This document shows, piece after piece, positions 1 through 8,285 of a DNA stretch of 64,000 nucleotides (within the stretch, counting starts at the first letter, position 1; each line of letters starts with the position of its first letter). The notes under the pieces are model-generated. The model was given only the letters and a program-made list of their open reading frames with translations, had not been told where the DNA came from and did not search any database. Origin of the DNA: Microvirga sp. TS319. GTDB lineage: Bacteria; Pseudomonadota; Alphaproteobacteria; Rhizobiales; Beijerinckiaceae. The stretch covers positions 3,325,001 to 3,389,000 of the forward strand of contig NZ_JBGGGT010000002.1 in the NCBI RefSeq assembly GCF_041276405.1, read 5' to 3'. A program made the position numbers and the translations under genes.

Positions 1-338
1 GCGTAGCGGGTCAGGCTGTCGCGAAGACGATCGCCGGGGCCCTCTCCGATTCCGTTGGACAGGCGATAGAGGGTCGCTGCGGCGCCGGCCTCCTGAGCCG
101 CCGCGTTTTCCGCCTGGCTGAACTTCTCCCAGACGATGATGACGGCAAAGGCCAGCAGCACCGCATAGAGCACTCCGACAGTCGCGAAGGTGAAGCCGGC
201 CACCTCATTGTTGAGCTTGAGCCTGTCCGGCGTGATACGCCAGCGCACGAGGACCGGACCGGCCATGGCAAGCAGGGTTGCAACGCCGATGAGAATTGCG
301 CCCGAGATCCAGAGAGGTTGGGTGTCCAGGAGGATCAT
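1..338 (-). CDS. Bestrophin-like DUF4239 membrane protein (3' part outside window)
   Basis: An open frame runs from ATG at 338 to the left edge without a stop, giving about 112 residues of the N-terminus. It begins MILLDTQPLWISGAILIGVA, a first membrane segment. A second hydrophobic stretch (about residues 55-75, GVLYAVLLAFAVIIVWEKFS) is followed by an Ala-rich, charged helix. This order (two N-terminal membrane helices, VLYAVLLAF core, then a soluble helix) matches DUF4239/bestrophin-like proteins of alphaproteobacteria, whose function is not established. A GGCGGTG ribosome-binding sequence precedes the ATG. It is divergent from the APC permease gene. The family call rests on the N-terminus only. 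Confidence 0.75.
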   Translation of the reverse strand, partial: MILLDTQPLWISGAILIGVATLLAMAGPVLVRWRITPDRLKLNNEVAGFTFATVGVLYAVLLAFAVIIVWEKFSQAENAAAQEAGAAATLYRLSNGIGEGPGDRLRDSLTRY

Positions 339-677
339 GTGTCACCGCCTGCTTTCCTGCTCCCACTGTATCAGCGACCAACGCTTCCGTCTGGATAACT
401 GCCGCAGGGAACCCGAGGAAATCCCCTGCCCTTCAGGAGGGTCCAGTGCTCTGACCAGCTGCCTCCTGAAGCGGCACGGATCCTGGCGCTCGGAGGCTTT
501 CCTGATCTGACCAGGAAAGACCCCTTGTGGAACATCCGTCGGCGAAGGCGGGTTATTCGAGGCCCGCTCCCGGGGGCTGCCCTGATCGACCCGATGAGTT
601 CGCCCGGAAACACGAGTCAAGCAGCGCGGCGGCAATTCAATTCCTGGCTTCTCGGGAGGCCTGCACCCAGGGCGACC
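339..677. other. Divergent intergenic region with inverted repeat
   Basis: About 340 bases separate the DUF4239 start from the preferred permease start. The permease frame stays open upstream to 525, but the extra residues are Arg/Pro-rich and unlike the family. The region should hold both promoters. The only clear structure is a perfect 10-base inverted repeat (CTTCAGGAGG at 431-440 and its complement at 462-471) with a 21-base loop. Its role is unknown. Confidence 0.5.
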
Positions 678-2627
678 ATGTTCCTTAAACGTCTCATCCT
701 TGGCCGCCCCCTTCCCAACCGCGAATACGGCGAGCGTAAGATCGGCGCCTTCGAGGGCGTGCCGACCATGGGCCTTGATGGGCTGGGCTCGTCGGCTTAC
801 GGCCCGGAGGCGGCTCTCACGGTTCTGATTCCGCTCGGGGCACTCAGCCTCGCCTATATCGGGCCGATCACAGCCGTCATCGTTGCGCTGCTGGCGATCC
901 TGTACGTCTCCTATCGCCAGACCATTCGGGCCTATCCCAGCAACGGTGGAGCTTACACGGTCTCCAAGGAAAACCTGGGCCGAAACGCCAGCCTTCTTGC
1001 GGCTGCCGCCTTGATGATCGATTACGTGCTCAACGTGGCCGTCGGAATTTCGGCAGGCGTCGGCGCTCTCGTCTCGGCCATGCCCGCACTGTATCCCTAC
1101 ACGCTCTGGCTCTGCCTCGGCATTCTGACCCTCATCACGCTGGTGAATCTACGAGGCACCCTTGATGCCGGTCGGTTGTTCGCGCTGCCGACCTATACGT
1201 TCGTGATAAGCTTCATCCTGCTTCTGGGACTGGGGCTTTATCGGGTCGTCATCTCGGGCGGCGAGCCTCGGCCGGTGGTGCCGCCACCGGCTCTTGCCCC
1301 GACCACGGCCGCCGCGTCCCTGTGGTTGCTGATGCATGCCTTCGCGAGCGGCTGCACGGCCATGACTGGAGTCGAGGCTGTCAGCAACGGCGTGAGCGCC
1401 TTTCGGGAACCCAAAGTCAAGTACGCCCATCGCACCCTGACCGCCATCGTCGTCATTCTGGGGCTTCTCCTCGCGGGCATCGCCTACCTGGCCAGCTCCT
1501 ATGGCATCGGTGCCATGGACCAAACCCAGAAAGGTTACCAGAGCGTGCTGTCGCAACTGGCGCAGTCGGTGGTCGGCCGTGGGATCTTCTACTCCGTGGC
1601 CATCGGCAGCCTTCTCTGCGTCCTGGCTCTCTCGGCCAATACGAGCTTCACGGACTTTCCACGGCTGTGCCGCACCATCGCCGAAGACGACTTCCTGCCC
1701 CGCCCGTTCGCGGTGGTCGGCCGGCGTCTCGTCTTCTCCGTCGGCATTCTTTACTTGGCCGTCACCGCGGGCGGCCTGCTGATCGCGTTCGGCGGCATTA
1801 CCGAGCGTCTGATCCCGCTCTTCGCCATCGGGGCCTTTCTCACCTTCACTCTGTCTCAGGCCGGCATGGTCGTGCACTGGCGCCGCGAGCGGCGCAAGAA
1901 TCCCTCGGCCAAGCACGAATGGCGGCTGGCGATCAACGGGCTAGGAGCGCTGGTGACCGGCCTTGCGCTTGTCGTCATCATCACTGCAAAGTTCACCGAG
2001 GGAGCCTGGATCACGCTTCTCGTGATTCCATGCGTGATTCTGCTGCTACGCTCTTTCCGGCGCTATTACGACGGAGTGAATGCGCGGATCCGCGAGGACG
2101 CGCCATTGGACCTGAGCGAAACGGCTCCGCCGATTGTGCTGGTCGTCACCGAGGAGTGGAGCCGACTGACCGATAAGGCCCTCCACTTTGCCATTCGCCT
2201 CTCGCCCGACGTGGTGGCCGTTCACATGGTCGCTCTTTCGGGCCCCGAGAGCGAAGACAAGGAGAAGACGCTGCAGCAGCAGTGGACCCGATTTGTGGAA
2301 GAGCCGGCCCGCAGAGCCGGCCTGAAACCGCCTCGCCTGCTCCTGCTGCAGGCACAGTATCGGCGCATGCACGGGCCCCTGCTCAAGCTGGTCCGCCAGA
2401 TCGAGGCGGAGCATCCGGAGCGCATGGTGGCAATCCTCATTCCGGAGCTCGTAAAGCGGAGCTGGTGGCAGTACCTGCTCCATACCCATCGGGCGCGGCG
2501 TCTGCGCTCGAGGCTGCTCCAGTACGGCGGTGCGCAGGTCGTGGTGATCAACGTGCCCTGGTATTTGGAGGAGCCCCGGCTTGAGGATGCCCTCGTGGAA
2601 TCCGAGGTGTCGTCAGGGCCGGCATGA
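678..2627 (+). CDS. APC-superfamily permease, KimA-like (probable potassium importer)
   Basis: Inner-membrane transporter of about 649 residues: roughly twelve hydrophobic segments up to about residue 460, then a soluble C-terminal domain of about 160 residues resembling the UspA-like tail of KimA/YdaO. The N-terminal FLKRLILGRPLPNREYGER followed by GLDGLGSSAYGPE is the layout of the B. subtilis potassium importer KimA, where the Asp and Tyr of this stretch help bind potassium. The start at 678 gives this family N-terminus; in-frame starts at 525 and 594 only add basic residues. KimA is controlled by c-di-AMP in Firmicutes, but most alphaproteobacteria lack that messenger, so regulation here is open. 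A generic amino-acid permease remains the alternative. Confidence 0.75.
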   Translation: MFLKRLILGRPLPNREYGERKIGAFEGVPTMGLDGLGSSAYGPEAALTVLIPLGALSLAYIGPITAVIVALLAILYVSYRQTIRAYPSNGGAYTVSKENLGRNASLLAAAALMIDYVLNVAVGISAGVGALVSAMPALYPYTLWLCLGILTLITLVNLRGTLDAGRLFALPTYTFVISFILLLGLGLYRVVISGGEPRPVVPPPALAPTTAAASLWLLMHAFASGCTAMTGVEAVSNGVSAFREPKVKYAHRTLTAIVVILGLLLAGIAYLASSYGIGAMDQTQKGYQSVLSQLAQSVVGRGIFYSVAIGSLLCVLALSANTSFTDFPRLCRTIAEDDFLPRPFAVVGRRLVFSVGILYLAVTAGGLLIAFGGITERLIPLFAIGAFLTFTLSQAGMVVHWRRERRKNPSAKHEWRLAINGLGALVTGLALVVIITAKFTEGAWITLLVIPCVILLLRSFRRYYDGVNARIREDAPLDLSETAPPIVLVVTEEWSRLTDKALHFAIRLSPDVVAVHMVALSGPESEDKEKTLQQQWTRFVEEPARRAGLKPPRLLLLQAQYRRMHGPLLKLVRQIEAEHPERMVAILIPELVKRSWWQYLLHTHRARRLRSRLLQYGGAQVVVINVPWYLEEPRLEDALVESEVSSGPA

Positions 2628-2698
2628 CGAAACCCTGCTGAAAAATGCTATGAAGGCTTCCAAGCCGATGTTTCCGTGAGGTCCTTGGAACGCCCGCG

Positions 2699-4201
2699 AT
2701 GACAGCCCAAGATGAACGCCGCCCATCCCGCTCGGATTCCGTCAAATCCTTCGTCGTATGGACGGCTATTCTGGCGTCCAGCCTCGCTTTCATCGATGGG
2801 ACCGTCGTCACGGTCGCCATGCCGCAGATGCGCGAGAACCTCGCCGCCTCGCTTTCGCAGATCCAGTGGATCACCAATGCCTACGGGCTCACGCTTTCGG
2901 CCTTCCTCCTGCTGGGCGGGGCAGCCGGGGATACTTATGGCCTGAAACGTATCTTCATGATCGGCATCGGCCTGTTCGGACTTGCGTCTCTCTGGTGCGG
3001 CCTCTCCCGATCCGCAGACGTTTTGATTGCGGCCAGAACCTTTCAGGGGATTGGCGGGGCCTTGATGATCCCCGGTTCATTGGCACTGATCAGCGTCAAT
3101 TTTCCCTCAGAGGAGCGCGGAACGGCCATCGGAACCTGGGCCGCGGCATCGGGCATCGCAGCGGCGCTTGGCCCCATTCTCGGTGGCTGGCTCATCGACA
3201 TTGCCCCATGGCAGTCGATTTTCTGGATCAACATTCCGGTTGCGTGTCTGGCACTTTGGATGTGCTGGAAGCATGTGCCGGACGTGCCCCCCTCGCAACC
3301 GGTCGGCATGGACTGGCTTGGGAGCGGCCTCGCGGTCGCGGGCCTCGGCACATTGGCGTTCGGCTTGACCTCTCTCAGCGCAACGAACGGCACATATGGG
3401 CTCGATCTTCTCTTCCTTGTCGTCGGCGCCGTCCTTCTCGGCATGTTCTTGATGCATGAAATGCGCGCCAAAGCGCCGATGATGCCGCTCGAACTGTTCA
3501 GGATCAGAGCATTCTCCGGCGTCAACGCTCTGACGCTCCTGTTGTACTTCGCACTCGCCGGAGCACTCTTCTTTCTTCCGTCTACGCTCATCGAGGTCCA
3601 CGGCTACTCGGCGACCAAAGCCGGCTCGGTCTTCCTGCCCTTCACTCTTGTGATGGCGCTGCTCTCGCGGCTGGGAGGAACCCTTGCCGATCGGTTCGGC
3701 GTCCGGATTCTTCTGACCCTGGGCCCTGTCGTTACGGGGATGAGTTTCGGCTTCCTCGTGCTTGCCGCTATCGACGGACGGTACTGGTTCGCCATCGTTC
3801 CCGTCATGACTTTGATGGGGCTTGGAATGGGCATTACGGTCGCGCCCCTTTCGACGACGGTGATGAATTCCGTTCCCGCCGACCGGATGGGCGTGGCCTC
3901 CGGCATCAACAACGCCATCTCTCGCGTCGCCGGGCTGATCGCCGTTGCCAGCCTGGGCGCCGTCGCGATGCTCGGCTTTCGGTACATCGCCATGTCGGCC
4001 GATCCGGCCGTTGCGGAGATCTTGGCCCAGACGACGTTCGGGGCTCCTCCCCCGGATCCGATCGACGCGTCCGCTTCGGCATCAGTCACGAAACTGTATG
4101 CGCAGGCAACCCTCGCGGGATTTGGCGCCGTCGCTTCGATCTGCGCGGCGGCGGCCGTTCTCAGCGGCTATTTCGGTTTCCGCTCGACGCAATCTGCATG
4201 A
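2699..4201 (+). CDS. MFS drug efflux transporter, DHA2 (EmrB/QacA) family
   Basis: Integral membrane antiporter of 500 residues with about 14 predicted transmembrane segments, the DHA2 size class. Visible motifs are FIDGTVVTVAMPQM in TM1, the GDTYGLKRIF loop 2-3 motif (family GxLaDrxGrkr), QGIGGALMIPGSLALI (TM4 region) and ASGIAAALGPILGGWLI (antiporter motif C in TM5). Known members expel hydrophobic drugs or dyes in exchange for protons; the substrate here cannot be deduced. The gene stands alone, with no membrane-fusion partner and no adjacent regulator. A hairpin terminator follows its stop codon. Confidence 0.9.
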   Translation: MTAQDERRPSRSDSVKSFVVWTAILASSLAFIDGTVVTVAMPQMRENLAASLSQIQWITNAYGLTLSAFLLLGGAAGDTYGLKRIFMIGIGLFGLASLWCGLSRSADVLIAARTFQGIGGALMIPGSLALISVNFPSEERGTAIGTWAAASGIAAALGPILGGWLIDIAPWQSIFWINIPVACLALWMCWKHVPDVPPSQPVGMDWLGSGLAVAGLGTLAFGLTSLSATNGTYGLDLLFLVVGAVLLGMFLMHEMRAKAPMMPLELFRIRAFSGVNALTLLLYFALAGALFFLPSTLIEVHGYSATKAGSVFLPFTLVMALLSRLGGTLADRFGVRILLTLGPVVTGMSFGFLVLAAIDGRYWFAIVPVMTLMGLGMGITVAPLSTTVMNSVPADRMGVASGINNAISRVAGLIAVASLGAVAMLGFRYIAMSADPAVAEILAQTTFGAPPPDPIDASASASVTKLYAQATLAGFGAVASICAAAAVLSGYFGFRSTQSA

Positions 4202-4246
4202 CGTCATGCGGATTTTCTCTGCGAACGCCGCCGCCTGAACGGGATG

Positions 4247-4275
4247 CGGAGAGGGGCTTCAGCCCCTCTCCGTTT
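4247..4275 (+). terminator. Rho-independent-type hairpin after the MFS gene
   Basis: A perfect 11-base-pair stem (CGGAGAGGGGC / GCCCCTCTCCG) with a TTCA tetraloop is followed by TTTC, 46 bases after the MFS stop. The T tract is short. The stem could also stop transcripts of the convergent zntA gene. Confidence 0.55.
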
Positions 4276-4277
4276 CA

Positions 4278-4381
4278 ATGCGGAAAAGTGGATCGGGTTT
4301 TCGCAAGTACGATGCGCTCTTTCCCAGAAGGGAGCATCGGGGAAATCTCAACAGAGGAAACCCACTGCCCGCGTCGGATGC
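4278..4381. repeat. Interspersed intergenic repeat, family A (copy 1, degenerate)
   Basis: Contains the family landmarks GAAAAGTGGATCGGGTTTTCGC, then GATGCGCTCTTTCCCAGAAG, and ends with GTCGGATGCTC. It is related to copies at 10365, 15391 and 16616. It fills the space between the convergent MFS and zntA genes. Confidence 0.65.
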
Positions 4382-6706
4382 TCACGTCCGCCCTCCGGCG
4401 GCGAGCAGGCGCATGGCGTTGGCGGTGACCAGCACCGTCGCGCCCGTATCGGCCAGGATTGCGGGCCACAGGCCGGTGATGCCGAGAATGGTGGTGACCA
4501 GGAACACCGCCTTGAGGCCGAGCGCGATGGTGATGTTCTGGCGGATATTGCCCATCGTGTCCCGCGACAGGCGCACCATGCGGGCAATGTCGAGCACGCG
4601 CCCATGCAGGACCGCCGCGTCGGCGGTCTCCAGGGCTACGTCCGTTCCGCCGCCCATGGCGATGCCGACATCCGCTGCGGCCAGACCCGGAGCGTCGTTG
4701 ATGCCGTCGCCGATCTTGGCCACCACGTGACCGTTGGCCTGAAGCTCCCGGACGATAGCCTGTTTGTCCTGCGGCAGCAGATCGGCCCGGGGCTCGATGC
4801 CGAGCCCGGCCGCGATGGCCGTGGCCGTCCGCCGGTTGTCTCCCGTCACCATGAGCGTATCGACACCGGCCCGCTTCAGGGCTTCGAGGCCTTCCTTCGC
4901 ATCCGGACGCGGCTCGTCGCGCATGGCGATCACCCCGGCGACCTGATCGCCCGCCAGCAGCACCGAGACGGACTTGCCCTCGTCGTTCAGGCCGGTGATC
5001 AGCGCCGTCTGCTCGGCCGTGAGCGCCACCGTCTCGGCCGCGGCCTTGGGCGAGCCGAGAAAGAGCGCGACCCCGCCGACGCTGCCGGTGACACCCTTGC
5101 CACCGACCGCGCCGGCATTTGCGGCCGGAGGAACCGGAACGCCGGCCTCCGCCGCCTTTGCCAGGATCGCGGCTGCAAGCGGATGGCTCGATCCGGTCTC
5201 CAGGGCGGCCGCCAGGGACAGGACCTCGCGCTCCGAGCGGGCGACCGGGACGATGTCCGTCACCTTCGGCTTGCCTTCCGTCAGCGTGCCGGTCTTGTCC
5301 AAAGCCGCCATGGTGATCGTGCCAAGCGTCTCCAGCACTGCGCCGCCCTTCATCAGAAGGCCGCGCCGGGCGCCCGCCGCCAATCCGGCCGCGATGGCCG
5401 CAGGCGTCGAGATCACCAGCGCGCAGGGGCAGCCGATCAGCAGGATCGCCAGGCCCTTGTAGACCCACTCGCCCCAGGCGGCTCCAAAGAGCAGCGGCGG
5501 CACGATGGCGACGAGCGCACCGACCATGAGGACGGCGGGTGTGTAATAGCGTGAGAAGCGATCGATAAAGCGCTCGGTCGGAGCCTTGCTCTCCTGCGCC
5601 TCCTCCACCAGACGCACGATGCGCGCGATGGTGTTGTCCCGCGCGGCCGCCGTGACGCGCACGCGCAACGCCCTGTCGCCGTTGATCGTGCCGGCAAAGA
5701 CGGTCTCGCCATCGCGCTTGCGCTTGGGCACGCTCTCGCCGGTCACTGGCGCCTCGTCGACGGAACTCTCGCCCGAGACGATCTCGCCATCGGCGGGAAC
5801 CCGATCGCCGGGACGAACCAGGATGACGGAGCCGACCGCGAGGGTTTCGGCCTGAACCTCCTCGGTCCTGCCGTCGCGCTCGATCAGCGCGGTCTTGGGC
5901 ACCAGCTTGGTCAGCCCCTGGATGCTGGCGCGGGCGCGCCCCGCCGCGACGCCCTCCAAAAGCTCGCCGACCAGAAACAGAAAGACCACCATGGCGGCTT
6001 CCTCGGTCGCGCCAATGATCACGGCGCCGACGGCCGCGATGGTCATCAGCATCTCGATGGAGAACGGGGTGCCGAAGCGGGCCGCCACCAGAGCCCGCCG
6101 GGCGACGGGCACGAGGCCCACGGCCATGGCGGCCAGGAAGGCCCAATGCCCGGTCTGCGGCAGGAGCTGGCCGATGACATAGGCGGCCACGAGAGCCGCG
6201 CCACAGGCGATGGTCAGGAGACCGCGCCGGCTCTTCCACCACGGGCCCTCGCTCGGGCCATGATCGTGCAGATGTCCGTGCAGGCCGGCGGAAGCCTGTT
6301 CGTCGTGCCCGCGCTTGTGGTCGTGACCATGATGATGATCGTGACCCTCGTGATCGTGATCATGGCCGCAACCAGGGCCGTGCTCGTGTCCATGATCATG
6401 ACCGGCCTTCGCGAATGCTCTTGCATCCGCCGGCCCTTGTCCCGTCACCTTGTATCCGAGCGTCGTGATCCTCTTGGCGAGTGCCGCTGGCACGACCGTA
6501 TCATCGTGGTCGACCGTCACGGTGCCGGCCGGAATCGAGACGTTGACGTCTGCCACGCCCGGAGCGCGCCGCAAGGCCGTGTCGATCTTGGCCGCGCACG
6601 ACGCGCAGTCCATCCCCGAGACCCGATAGCGGGTGCGTTGCCCCTGCGATGGCACGGTCTCCGGCTTCTCCTCATGGCCGTCGGGCAGATAGCATGCCTC
6701 ACACAT
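4382..6706 (-). CDS. zntA: Zn2+/Cd2+/Pb2+-exporting P1B-2 type ATPase
   Basis: Inner-membrane pump of about 774 residues that uses ATP to export Zn/Cd/Pb. Seen in order: heavy-metal-associated domain with GMDCASC (31-37), a linker very rich in histidine (about 103-149), TGES actuator motif (322-325), CPC metal site (426-428), DKTGT phosphorylation site (470-474), SSHPLA (505-510), GDGINDAP (665-672), and in the last helix ILADTGATVLV with the Asp typical of the ZntA/CadA subgroup. ATG at 6706 is preferred: AAGAGG lies six bases upstream, and the predicted transcript begins near 6728. A GTG at 6721 would add five residues but has no ribosome-binding sequence. It is divergent from a MerR regulator. 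Confidence 0.95.
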   Translation of the reverse strand: MCEACYLPDGHEEKPETVPSQGQRTRYRVSGMDCASCAAKIDTALRRAPGVADVNVSIPAGTVTVDHDDTVVPAALAKRITTLGYKVTGQGPADARAFAKAGHDHGHEHGPGCGHDHDHEGHDHHHGHDHKRGHDEQASAGLHGHLHDHGPSEGPWWKSRRGLLTIACGAALVAAYVIGQLLPQTGHWAFLAAMAVGLVPVARRALVAARFGTPFSIEMLMTIAAVGAVIIGATEEAAMVVFLFLVGELLEGVAAGRARASIQGLTKLVPKTALIERDGRTEEVQAETLAVGSVILVRPGDRVPADGEIVSGESSVDEAPVTGESVPKRKRDGETVFAGTINGDRALRVRVTAAARDNTIARIVRLVEEAQESKAPTERFIDRFSRYYTPAVLMVGALVAIVPPLLFGAAWGEWVYKGLAILLIGCPCALVISTPAAIAAGLAAGARRGLLMKGGAVLETLGTITMAALDKTGTLTEGKPKVTDIVPVARSEREVLSLAAALETGSSHPLAAAILAKAAEAGVPVPPAANAGAVGGKGVTGSVGGVALFLGSPKAAAETVALTAEQTALITGLNDEGKSVSVLLAGDQVAGVIAMRDEPRPDAKEGLEALKRAGVDTLMVTGDNRRTATAIAAGLGIEPRADLLPQDKQAIVRELQANGHVVAKIGDGINDAPGLAAADVGIAMGGGTDVALETADAAVLHGRVLDIARMVRLSRDTMGNIRQNITIALGLKAVFLVTTILGITGLWPAILADTGATVLVTANAMRLLAAGGRT

Positions 6707-6735
6707 CACAAACCTCTTCACTTTGATTCGGCCGG

Positions 6736-6766
6736 AGGCTACATCCTCTAGCGGCTAGAGGTTCAA
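6736..6766 (-). promoter_or_regulatory. MerR-type zntA promoter/operator
   Basis: On the minus strand TTGAAC (6761-6766) and TAGCCT (6736-6741) are separated by exactly 19 bases. Most of the spacer lies within a perfect dyad, CCTCTAG-CCG-CTAGAGG (6745-6761). An over-long 19-base spacer with a dyad between -35 and -10 is the hallmark of MerR-activated metal promoters, where the metal-bound regulator untwists the DNA. It drives zntA and should also repress the divergent regulator gene. Confidence 0.9.
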
Positions 6767-6778
6767 GAGGTTTCTTCG

Positions 6779-7195
6779 ATGTCCCTGACGATCGGCGAGC
6801 TGTCGCGGCAGACAGGAGTGAAGGTGCCGACCATCCGCTATTACGAGCAGATCGGCCTGCTGGCCGAGCCGCTCCGGACGGAGGGCCAGCAGCGGCGCTA
6901 CGAGACCGAGGCTGTCCGCAGGCTCAACTTCATCCGCCATGCCCGGGAACTCGGGTTCGAGGTCGAGGCCATCCGGCAGCTCCTGGACCTGACCGGCACG
7001 CCGGACCGCTCCTGCGGCGACGTCCACGAGATCACCAAGGTCCACCTGAAGGAGGTGAAAGACAAGATCGCGCGCCTCACGGCCTTGCGGGACGAACTGG
7101 AGGCCATGGTCGCGCACGATCACCGGAAGATTTCGGAATGCCGGATCATCGAGGTGCTGGCCGACCATGCGGAGTGCCTTCACGAACGGCACTGA
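6779..7195 (+). CDS. MerR-family heavy-metal-responsive regulator (ZntR/CadR-like)
   Basis: Cytoplasmic transcription factor of 138 residues. The N-terminal winged helix reads MSLTIGELSRQTGVKVPTIR with YYEQIGLL, the MerR DNA-binding signature, followed by a dimerisation helix (about 75-110). Metal ligands are visible: Cys in RSCGDVHEIT and a C-terminal cluster SECRIIEVLADHAECLHERH, resembling the Cys/His sites of ZntR and CadR. It lies head to head with zntA and a MerR operator separates them, so it is almost certainly the activator of zntA. Zn versus Cd/Pb preference cannot be decided by eye. Confidence 0.93.
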   Translation: MSLTIGELSRQTGVKVPTIRYYEQIGLLAEPLRTEGQQRRYETEAVRRLNFIRHARELGFEVEAIRQLLDLTGTPDRSCGDVHEITKVHLKEVKDKIARLTALRDELEAMVAHDHRKISECRIIEVLADHAECLHERH

Positions 7196-7210
7196 TCCTG
7201 CGTGTTTTTC

Positions 7211-7330
7211 AAGACGTGGATGGCCGGGGATCCCCGGATCAAGTCCGGGGACGGCCATGGGTCGCCATCCGCCCCTCACCTCGCCATCCGTGCCTGCGGC
7301 GCCCGGGATGACAGGGACGTGTCGGACCAA
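7211..7330. repeat. GC-rich palindromic intergenic repeat, family B
   Basis: Contains TCAAGACGTGGATGGCCGGG, an imperfect palindrome around CCCCGGATCAAGTCCGGGG, and a GCCCGGGATGACAGGGACG end. Similar TCAAGACGTGGATG...CCGGGCATGACG units occur near 10217, 13085, 14183, 17997, 26681, 32181 and 63145. It sits between two convergent genes and could fold as a bidirectional terminator. Confidence 0.5.
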
Positions 7331-7335
7331 GAGGC

Positions 7336-8013
7336 TTACCGCACCGCCACCTGATCCTTGATCTTCTCGTAGACCGAGCGCCGAACGATCTTGCGCGTGA
7401 CCAGATCCTCCACCGAGGCGTAGGGGCGCCCCTTGATGATGGCGCGCCCGAGGGGGCCCGCATTGCGCAAGGAGTTCAGTTCTTCGAAGGATGCGGCATT
7501 GAGATCGACGAGGTCGCTCGTAGGCTCGGGCTCGGCCGGGGCGCTCGCCACGGTTACGGCGCCCGTCATGTCCGTATCGGAAACCGCCGGTGCGGGCGCA
7601 CTGGCCTGCACCGCTTGGGGCGGCGCCGGCTCAAGGCCCGAAGCCGCAGGCGCAGAAATGGATTGGTCGGTAAACAGGGAGGCCGACGCGCTCGGCTGCG
7701 GGAGAATTTCCTGTGCGGGCGTCGACGCACTCGCGTTGTCGATCGCGGCTTGAGGCAAAGTGGGCTCCGGGTTCGCGACCTGCACCGGGGCCGTCTCGTC
7801 CGGCTGGCCGGTCGACAGCGATGCGCTCACGGTTTCGAGCTGCGGGCCGAGGGATGCGGCGGCTTCCGTCTGCGGACCGCGATTTTCCACCGACATGGAG
7901 AAGGCGTAAGCACCGGTCGCCGCGAGGGTCACGACGATGAAGACCCGCGCCATTTGAAAGGCGAAGATGCCGCGTGACCGGGTGGACGGTCGGGAAAGAT
8001 TGCCTATCTGCAT
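7336..8013 (-). CDS. Membrane-anchored helix-hairpin-helix protein (ComEA-like C-terminus)
   Basis: 225 residues. A basic N-terminus is followed by one membrane segment (about 21-38, MARVFIVVTLAATGAYAF), then about 120 residues of Ala/Pro/Ser-rich low-complexity linker, and a C-terminal domain starting DLVDLNAASFEELNSLRNAG and continuing GPLGRAIIKGRPYASVEDL. This LNxAsxeEL...ipgiG-type pattern is the helix-hairpin-helix fold of ComEA and related DNA-binding proteins. The expected topology puts the DNA-binding end in the periplasm. A role in DNA uptake is possible, but no competence genes lie nearby, so it remains a domain-level call. Confidence 0.7.
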   Translation of the reverse strand: MQIGNLSRPSTRSRGIFAFQMARVFIVVTLAATGAYAFSMSVENRGPQTEAAASLGPQLETVSASLSTGQPDETAPVQVANPEPTLPQAAIDNASASTPAQEILPQPSASASLFTDQSISAPAASGLEPAPPQAVQASAPAPAVSDTDMTGAVTVASAPAEPEPTSDLVDLNAASFEELNSLRNAGPLGRAIIKGRPYASVEDLVTRKIVRRSVYEKIKDQVAVR

Positions 8014-8285
8014 TGTGAGACTCGCACGCTGTTCAATTCGTGAGAAGCAAAAGCAAACCTTCAGTATTCCCGTGATATGGCAGATCAGTGGCAGAAAATT
8101 CTCAGGTTATAGCGTTGAACTTGGTCAGCCCCGAGCTCGAACGAATGATGCCGGACGTCACTTGAACCTCCCGCAATCCTGAGCACGACGTACGTGACGG
8201 CCTTTGTTCCCGTACAGAGCTTGAACGAGCGCGACGGATATGCTCGGAAACGAAGCACATTGCTTATACCGATAAAGTTCACTTC

